Part shown: positions 59,764 through 64,000 of the stretch, in pieces
How the letters are laid out: every line of letters starts with the position of its first letter
Numbering within the stretch: position 1 is the stretch's first letter
Origin: Clostridiales bacterium
GTDB lineage: Bacteria > Bacillota > Clostridia > Lachnospirales > Lachnospiraceae
Direction of reading: 5' to 3'
Length of the DNA stretch: 64,000 nucleotides
NCBI GenBank assembly: GCA_012839295.1
Contig: DUNO01000005.1
Coordinates: 62,001-126,000 of the forward strand
Made by a program: the position numbers and the translations under genes
Notes under the pieces: generated by a model
Told to the model about the DNA's origin: nothing
The model's database searches: none
What the model saw: only the letters and a program-made list of their open reading frames with translations

Positions 59764-60009
59764 AAAAAAATGGTATTTTCATACAGGCAAGGAAGCTGCC
59801 TGTAGTTTCATCTTGTTTTTATATGGTATTTTTGTAATCAGATACCTTTACGGCTTAACATAGGCTTTTCAAACTTCCCGATATGGTGCCGTAGGCAGCA
59901 CAAACATAATCGGGAAGAACGCTGCCCTTGCGTTCTTCCAGTGTGAAGCATAGAAGTTGTTAGGTACCGTCTTTTGGTGCCTTAGAGCTTACCATTACAC
60001 TTTTATCAT
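59764..60009 (-). ncRNA. candidate structured RNA, class not recognised
   Basis: Behind a strong minus-strand promoter lies about 245 bases with nested pairing. GGTACCT (complement of 59962-59968) pairs with AGGTATC (complement of 59841-59847); AACTTC with GAAGTT (59953-59958 and 59872-59877); a 10-bp hairpin GGAAGAACGC/GCGTTCTTCC lies at 59913-59939; and CCCGAT/ATCGGG encloses GTGC/GCAC. The end is a terminator: TACAGGCA/TGCCTGTA (59782-59804) followed downstream by seven T. It does not match the riboswitch, 6S, tmRNA or RNase P signatures I know. Confidence 0.5.
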
Positions 60010-60015
60010 GAGCTT

Positions 60016-60043
60016 ATTATAGCATAAAATGGTGAAGATTCAA
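60016..60043 (-). promoter_or_regulatory. promoter of the candidate RNA
   Basis: On the minus strand TTGAAT (complement of 60038-60043) and TATAAT (complement of 60016-60021) are 16 bases apart. The remainder of the gap, 60044-60517, is AT-rich with no gene I can support. Confidence 0.7.
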
Positions 60044-60517
60044 CAGGATTACGGATAATGTCTGCTTTTTCTGAAGATAAATAGAAAATTTTGGAATAAA
60101 GCTGCTGAAAGGATGCAGAAAATGGATGCTTTAAAGCTCTGACTTTTCCTTTCTTGCCGTTGTTCTGCATGTATAGAATATCAATTTCGATTTACAATAA
60201 ATAATAGATCCATGGATATAACTTAATATGATTGGAACAAAAATATGTTCTGGTCATGAAGCTGCACGGTGCAAAAGTAGTGCCTATTATTGGAATAGGA
60301 GGAAATTTCTGATAATATTTACTGCCAAAATAATCTATAATTTATAAAAACTGTTATGAAAATTATGGTAAAAAGTATTTAATGAAGTAGTCCGGTAAAG
60401 AGCTGCAAAGGTGAAGAAATGGCTACTTTGGGCGCATGTAAGGAGGAAGGGGTGAGGAAGTATGTCAGATCTGGTTGGATTAATAAATATTAAAAAAACT
60501 TAATTAATAAAAAACAA

Positions 60518-60545
60518 TTTACAAAACACCACATTGTGGTATAAT
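60518..60545 (+). promoter_or_regulatory. murA promoter with an inverted repeat in its spacer
   Basis: TTTACA (60518-60523) and TATAAT (60540-60545) are 16 bases apart. The spacer and the first -10 base contain ACCACA-T-TGTGGT (60528-60540), a perfect inverted repeat that could be an operator. Confidence 0.7.
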
Positions 60546-60629
60546 CAAAATTGGCAATGATGCTGACAAAAAATAACTTGTTTTATATATGAATATATAA
60601 ATAAGGTTTGATAATAAATGAGGTGTGCA

Positions 60630-61928
60630 ATGGAACAATATATCATAAAAGGCGGAAAGCCACTCATTGGTGAAGTAACAATAAGTGGATATAAGAACGC
60701 GGCACTCGGGATTATAGCAGCAGCGGTGATGACAGACGAGACCGTTACAATAGAGAATGTACCAGATGTAAGGGATATCAGGGTTTTATTACAGGCAATT
60801 GAGGATATTGGGGCAAAGGTTGATTATATAAAAGGGGATACGGTCAGGATTAACGGTGGCTTGATCCAGACGGTGGATGTTGATTTTGATTATGTGAGAA
60901 AAATTCGTGCTTCTTACTATTTAGTCGGAGCATTGCTTGGAAAATATAAAAGTGCAAAGGTGGCGCTTCCGGGAGGCTGTAATATCGGAAGCAGGCCAAT
61001 TGACCAGCATATAAAAGGCTTTGATGCCTTAGGCGCAGCAGTAAAGATTGAGCATGGTTTAATCTGTGCGGATGCAAAAAAGCTGGCCGGAGCCCATGTC
61101 TATTTTGACTGCTCCAGTGTGGGAGCAACGATTAATACAATGCTGGCTGCCTGTCTGGCGGACGGGCAGACCATTCTGGAAAATGCGGCAAAGGAGCCGC
61201 ACATTGTTGATATTGCCAATTTCTTGAACAGTATGGGTGCCAATATTAAAGGTGCAGGTACGGATGTAATCCGTATCAAGGGTGTCTCCAAGCTCCATGG
61301 TACGGAATATTCAATTATTCCGGATCAGATTGAGGCCGGAACCTTTATGTTTGCTGCGGCAGCATCAAAGGGCGATATTTTGATTAGGAATGTAATTCCC
61401 AAGCATTTGGAGGCATTTACTGCAAAGCTGATTGAGATTGGCGCGCAGGTTGATGAATTTGATGATGCAATCCGTGTCAGGGCAGAAGGCAAGCTGGGAA
61501 ATACCCATGTTAAGACATTGATCTATCCTGGCTTCTTAACGGATATGCAGCCGCAGATGACGACGCTTTTGGCGGTATCCAAGGGCACCAGTGTCGTTAC
61601 GGAGAGTATATTTGAGAACCGTTTTAAATACGTGGATGAATTGTCCCGCATGGGAGCTTCGATCAAGGTGGAAAGCAATACGGCCATCATTGACGGGGTT
61701 GAAAAGCTTACGGGGGCAGTGGTATCCGCACCGGATCTGCGCGGCGGGGCCGCATTAGTCATTGCGGGCCTTATGGCGGAGGGCTTTACCATCGTTGAAA
61801 ATGTAGAGTATATTGAACGGGGCTATGAAAAGTTTGAATATAAGATGCAGCAGCTGGGAGCCAACATGGTTAAGGTGGATTCCGAGGATATTAAAGCAAT
61901 TAAAAAATTCAAATTAAAGGTTGGCTGA
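60630..61928 (+). CDS. murA: UDP-N-acetylglucosamine 1-carboxyvinyltransferase
   Basis: The 432-residue protein has the MurA layout: GYKNAALGIIAAAVMTDETV (Lys-Asn of the active site), KIRASYYLVGALLGKYKSAK, the catalytic cysteine in LPGGCNIGSRPIDQHIKGF (fosfomycin target position), PDQIEAGTFMFAAA, YPGFLTDMQPQMTTLLAVS and DLRGGAALVIAGLMAEG. It catalyses the first step of peptidoglycan precursor synthesis. ATG 60630 follows GAGGTGTGCA; ATG 60618 lacks a ribosome site. Confidence 0.95.
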   Translation: MEQYIIKGGKPLIGEVTISGYKNAALGIIAAAVMTDETVTIENVPDVRDIRVLLQAIEDIGAKVDYIKGDTVRINGGLIQTVDVDFDYVRKIRASYYLVGALLGKYKSAKVALPGGCNIGSRPIDQHIKGFDALGAAVKIEHGLICADAKKLAGAHVYFDCSSVGATINTMLAACLADGQTILENAAKEPHIVDIANFLNSMGANIKGAGTDVIRIKGVSKLHGTEYSIIPDQIEAGTFMFAAAASKGDILIRNVIPKHLEAFTAKLIEIGAQVDEFDDAIRVRAEGKLGNTHVKTLIYPGFLTDMQPQMTTLLAVSKGTSVVTESIFENRFKYVDELSRMGASIKVESNTAIIDGVEKLTGAVVSAPDLRGGAALVIAGLMAEGFTIVENVEYIERGYEKFEYKMQQLGANMVKVDSEDIKAIKKFKLKVG

Positions 61929-61980
61929 TAAGAAGTGTGCTGTCTGGAGTATAGTGGGACAGTGTGTTTGGTGTATATAA

Positions 61981-62017
61981 AAAAGCGGGGCAGGTTCACT
62001 TGGAACAGCCCCTTTTA
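61981..62017 (+). terminator. intrinsic terminator after murA
   Basis: GGGGC pairs with GCCCC, extended by AAAA/TTTT past a two-base bulge. Confidence 0.65.
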
Positions 62018-62021
62018 TATA

Positions 62022-62084
62022 TTAGCCCGAAGGGCGCATTAGCTGAATGATTGACCGGAAGGGCGAATTGACCCGAAAGGCATA
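62022..62084 (+). repeat. 17-bp repeat, three copies
   Basis: TTAGCCCGAAGGGCGCA (62022-62038), TTGACCGGAAGGGCGAA (62051-62067) and TTGACCCGAAAGGCATA (62068-62084) are variants of one word; the last two are contiguous. The first contains a small GCCC-GAA-GGGC hairpin. They lie between the converging murA and HD-GYP genes. Confidence 0.65.
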
Positions 62085-62131
62085 TTTGCGGAGAAAAGGA
62101 TATTCTTCCAAAGGAGTATTGTTTGGCGTCC

Positions 62132-63217
62132 TTAGGCGAGGGACACAATCTGCAGATCCCGGTGCTTCATCAGGTTGATATAGTCGTCCCCGATTTTTAT
62201 GGTGGGTCTTGATAATTCCAATTTATTTATCAGGATAATTTCACCGACCATACCATTGTTTAACTGGACGGTGTTGTGGATGTAGGTCTGCACAATGCCC
62301 TCCAGGAAGGTTATGATATATTTGGGGTCATATTTTGTATAGCCCTCGGTCTCAAATAGGTGAATGACCTCAAAGGGACAAAGGGGACCACGGTAAACCC
62401 TGGCGCAGGTCATGGCATCATACACATCTGCGATGGATACCAGCTTCGCGAAGGGGTCAATCTGATCGCTGTAGAAGCCATAGGGGTAACCGGTTCCGTC
62501 ACAACGTTCGTGATGCATTAGCGCAGCATGCTTGATCCTCGGATCCAGGGAACAGCTTTTCAATATCTGATAGCCCCGTGTGGTATGTGTTTTGACCGTT
62601 GAAAATTCTTCGGAGGTGAGCTTTGAAGGCTTGGTGATGATTTGGGATGGAATCGTTAGTTTGCCGATATCGTGGAGCAAGCCGCATAAGGTAATGACCT
62701 CCAGGTCTTTTTTGCTAAAATGGAGCCACCTGCCTATAATGTTGCAGATAATAGCAACATTTAAGCTATGTATATAGGTGGCATCATCATAATTCCGCAT
62801 ACAATGAAGCATGTCAAATAATTCAATGGTAGAACCGGAATTGGCGATAATATCAGTCGCTTCCTTCAGTAAATGATCCGTGTTGACCTCCTGGGGTGAG
62901 GTGGGAATTTCATCCAGGGAGCTTTTTAACTGAAGCACGGTGTTTTGGTATGCCATATGGAACCGCTTAAAGGATTCCCGCTGCTTTATCTTCTCATAAT
63001 AGGTAGCCTGTTCGGGAAAGCTGTCTGTACCCTTCTTCCCGGACATAGAGTAAATTGAGAGCTCCAATACGGAGTAGAATTTAAGGCGGGTAATGATTTT
63101 GTCGGTTAATACGGTTTCCTTTGCGATTACGAGATGGTCATCCTTAGTGTAGATATCAGCTGCAGCAACCATGCCAGGAATCGCCTGGCTGATTAGAATT
63201 TTCACTTTATTCATCAT
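62132..63217 (-). CDS. HD-GYP domain protein, putative cyclic di-GMP phosphodiesterase
   Basis: The 361-residue protein has an N-terminal region of about 140 residues (LISQAIPGMVAAADIYTKDD) and an HD-GYP domain (about 145-310): HSLNVAIICNIIGRWL, LCGLLHDIGKLTIP (HD), KTHTTRGYQIL, HHERCDGTGYPYG (GYP) and IADVYDAMT. It would open cyclic di-GMP using two or three metals. The only clear ribosome site (AAAGGAG) lies about 25 bases before the ATG, so the start is somewhat uncertain. It converges with murA. Confidence 0.92.
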   Translation of the reverse strand: MMNKVKILISQAIPGMVAAADIYTKDDHLVIAKETVLTDKIITRLKFYSVLELSIYSMSGKKGTDSFPEQATYYEKIKQRESFKRFHMAYQNTVLQLKSSLDEIPTSPQEVNTDHLLKEATDIIANSGSTIELFDMLHCMRNYDDATYIHSLNVAIICNIIGRWLHFSKKDLEVITLCGLLHDIGKLTIPSQIITKPSKLTSEEFSTVKTHTTRGYQILKSCSLDPRIKHAALMHHERCDGTGYPYGFYSDQIDPFAKLVSIADVYDAMTCARVYRGPLCPFEVIHLFETEGYTKYDPKYIITFLEGIVQTYIHNTVQLNNGMVGEIILINKLELSRPTIKIGDDYINLMKHRDLQIVSLA

Positions 63218-63301
63218 CGTTACTAACCCGTGTAAATGAAGGGTTCTCCTTTCGTAGATACCTGATGTAGATTAAAAATCCGAGCCGTATTCCTATCTAA
63301 A

Positions 63302-63330
63302 AGTATAGGTAACATTTAGAAAAAAGTCAA
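63302..63330 (-). promoter_or_regulatory. promoter of the HD-GYP gene
   Basis: On the minus strand TTGACT (complement of 63325-63330) and TATACT (complement of 63302-63307) are 17 bases apart. Confidence 0.75.
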
Positions 63331-63398
63331 TCAATTTGCAAATAATAGGTATTTTGTAGGTATTTTGACGAAAAAACGCTGCTTCCTAAAAAATCTAC

Positions 63399-63427
63399 TT
63401 GACGAACGCAGGGTTTCGTTATATCCT
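63399..63427 (+). promoter_or_regulatory. metK promoter
   Basis: TTGACG (63399-63404) and TATCCT (63422-63427) are 17 bases apart and precede the riboswitch by 47 bases. Confidence 0.65.
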
Positions 63428-63473
63428 TATAGTACTTAATTTAGATGACAAATAATTGAATTTTTTAGCATTT

Positions 63474-63569
63474 CTCTTATTCAGAGTGACGGAGAGTAAG
63501 GCTCTATGAAGTCACGGCAACCCCGATAACGGAAGGTGCCAACCTGAGCGAGCAATCGAACAATAAGAG
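63474..63569 (+). promoter_or_regulatory. SAM-I (S-box) riboswitch
   Basis: The aptamer is closed by CTCTTAT (63474-63480) with ATAAGAG (63563-63569). It carries the S-box core CAGAGTGACGGAG, CTCTATGAAGTCACGGCAAC, GGAAGGTGCCAACCTG and GAGCGAGCAATCGAAC. SAM binding favours the terminator at 63593-63617 and turns off metK, which makes SAM: end-product feedback. Confidence 0.95.
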
Positions 63570-63592
63570 GATTTGATTATCTTTATGTACTC

Positions 63593-63617
63593 AAGTCCGC
63601 AGATTGCGGACTTTTTT
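63593..63617 (+). terminator. riboswitch-controlled terminator
   Basis: AAGTCCGCA (63593-63601) pairs with TGCGGACTT (63605-63613) across GAT, followed by T to 63617. Confidence 0.9.
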
Positions 63618-63674
63618 AAGTTTAAAAAGAATTGATTCAACCTGTATATAAAATAATAGAATTGGAGGATTATT

Positions 63675-64000
63675 ATGCAGAAACGTTTATTTACCTCAGA
63701 GTCAGTTACAGAGGGGCATCCAGATAAAATATGTGACCAGATTTCAGATGCCGTCCTTGATGCATTAATGGCCCAGGATCCCATGAGCCGGGTAGCATGT
63801 GAGACTGCAATTACGACAGGACTGGTGCTCGTCATGGGTGAGATCACCACCGAAGGATATGTAGATATCCAGAAGCTGGCCAGGGATACCATCCGTGAGA
63901 TCGGATACGACCATTCTGAATATGGGTTTGACGCAAATACCTGCGGGGTCATAGTTGCACTGGATGAACAGTCAAAGGATATTGCGATGGGCGTTGATAC
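63675..64000 (+). CDS. metK: S-adenosylmethionine synthetase (partial, cut by window end)
   Basis: The first 108 codons read [20 protein letters not shown], then [20 protein letters not shown] and [20 protein letters not shown], the standard MetK N-terminal domain with the methionine/ATP-binding GHPDK. The enzyme makes SAM from methionine and ATP. TTGGAGGATTATT precedes ATG 63675. No stop is reached before the window ends. Confidence 0.97.
   Translation, partial: MQKRLFTSESVTEGHPDKICDQISDAVLDALMAQDPMSRVACETAITTGLVLVMGEITTEGYVDIQKLARDTIREIGYDHSEYGFDANTCGVIVALDEQSKDIAMGVD

Noticed and set aside
59764-60009. 6S RNA, tmRNA or RNase P RNA
   Set aside because: No long single bulged hairpin as in 6S, no CCA end or tRNA-like part, and none of the conserved RNase P words.
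60419-60503. Two tiny frames (24 codons from ATG 60419, 13 codons from ATG 60462) with purine-rich upstream sequence before the murA promoter
   Set aside because: They overlap each other, are very short, lie upstream of the murA promoter, and have no recognisable sequence.

Overview
The window looks like chromosome of an anaerobic, spore-forming member of the Clostridia, most likely the Lachnospiraceae. Pointers are spmA/spmB, AbrB, a Bacillus-type SRP RNA, an S-box (SAM-I) riboswitch before metK, a radical-SAM activase for glycyl radical enzymes, strong GGAGG ribosome sites and moderate-to-low G+C. The taxon is an inference from gene families; no rRNA is present.

Region 1 (1-13.8 kb) is the right part of a PBSX/XkdK-type contractile phage-tail locus, cut by the left edge. 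It runs: tail completion protein, sheath, tube, frameshifted tail chaperone, short tape measure, LysM baseplate protein, hub, DUF2577, DUF2634, baseplate J, DUF2313, two host-recognition proteins, XkdX, holin, lysozyme. Two cargo insertions interrupt it: a promoter- and terminator-bounded pair of zinc-ribbon membrane proteins (3.0-4.2 kb), and a hexapeptide acyltransferase followed by a field of hairpins (11.9-12.9 kb). No capsid or integrase genes are visible, so prophage and tailocin cannot be told apart here.

Region 2 (14-22 kb) holds a LysM/GH18-like spore-type protein that has lost its catalytic acid, then a small alarmone synthetase with an OmpR-type two-component system, then a VTC-domain / DUF4956 / carbohydrate-binding lipoprotein operon. 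The alarmone/two-component operon and the VTC operon share an almost identical direct-repeat motif at their promoters, suggesting one regulon.

Region 3 (22-36.3 kb) starts with a decayed Schlafen/AlbA-type regulator, then a lysine/arginine decarboxylase, a guanylate-kinase-like gene and the conserved yaaR-holB-yaaT-yabB-rsmI-(TPR)-abrB block. A 4.1 kb cassette (aryl-sulfate sulfotransferase-like protein plus a second two-component system) sits between the guanylate-kinase-like gene and yaaR. It is bounded by direct repeats made of the 3' end of the guanylate-kinase-like gene.

Region 4 (36.6-48.7 kb) has spmA and spmB split apart by a fucose/rhamnose-type sugar module (AraC regulator, FucI, FGGY kinase). 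Then come an AMMECR1/Memo-like fusion with its radical-SAM partner, an HTH-Uma2 fusion, and a LytTR-DUF3021-ABC exporter operon with a well-formed LytTR operator.

Region 5 (48.8-64 kb) is mostly housekeeping: tatD, rsmA, tadA, the SRP RNA, murA, an HD-GYP phosphodiesterase and metK (cut by the right edge). It also holds lineage-type proteins of unknown function (a repeat-containing protein, a 778-residue cNMP-binding-like protein, a TPR/degenerate-AAA protein), a candidate unclassified structured RNA at 59.76-60.01 kb, and copies of an intergenic element ending in GCATGGACATAATTATGA.
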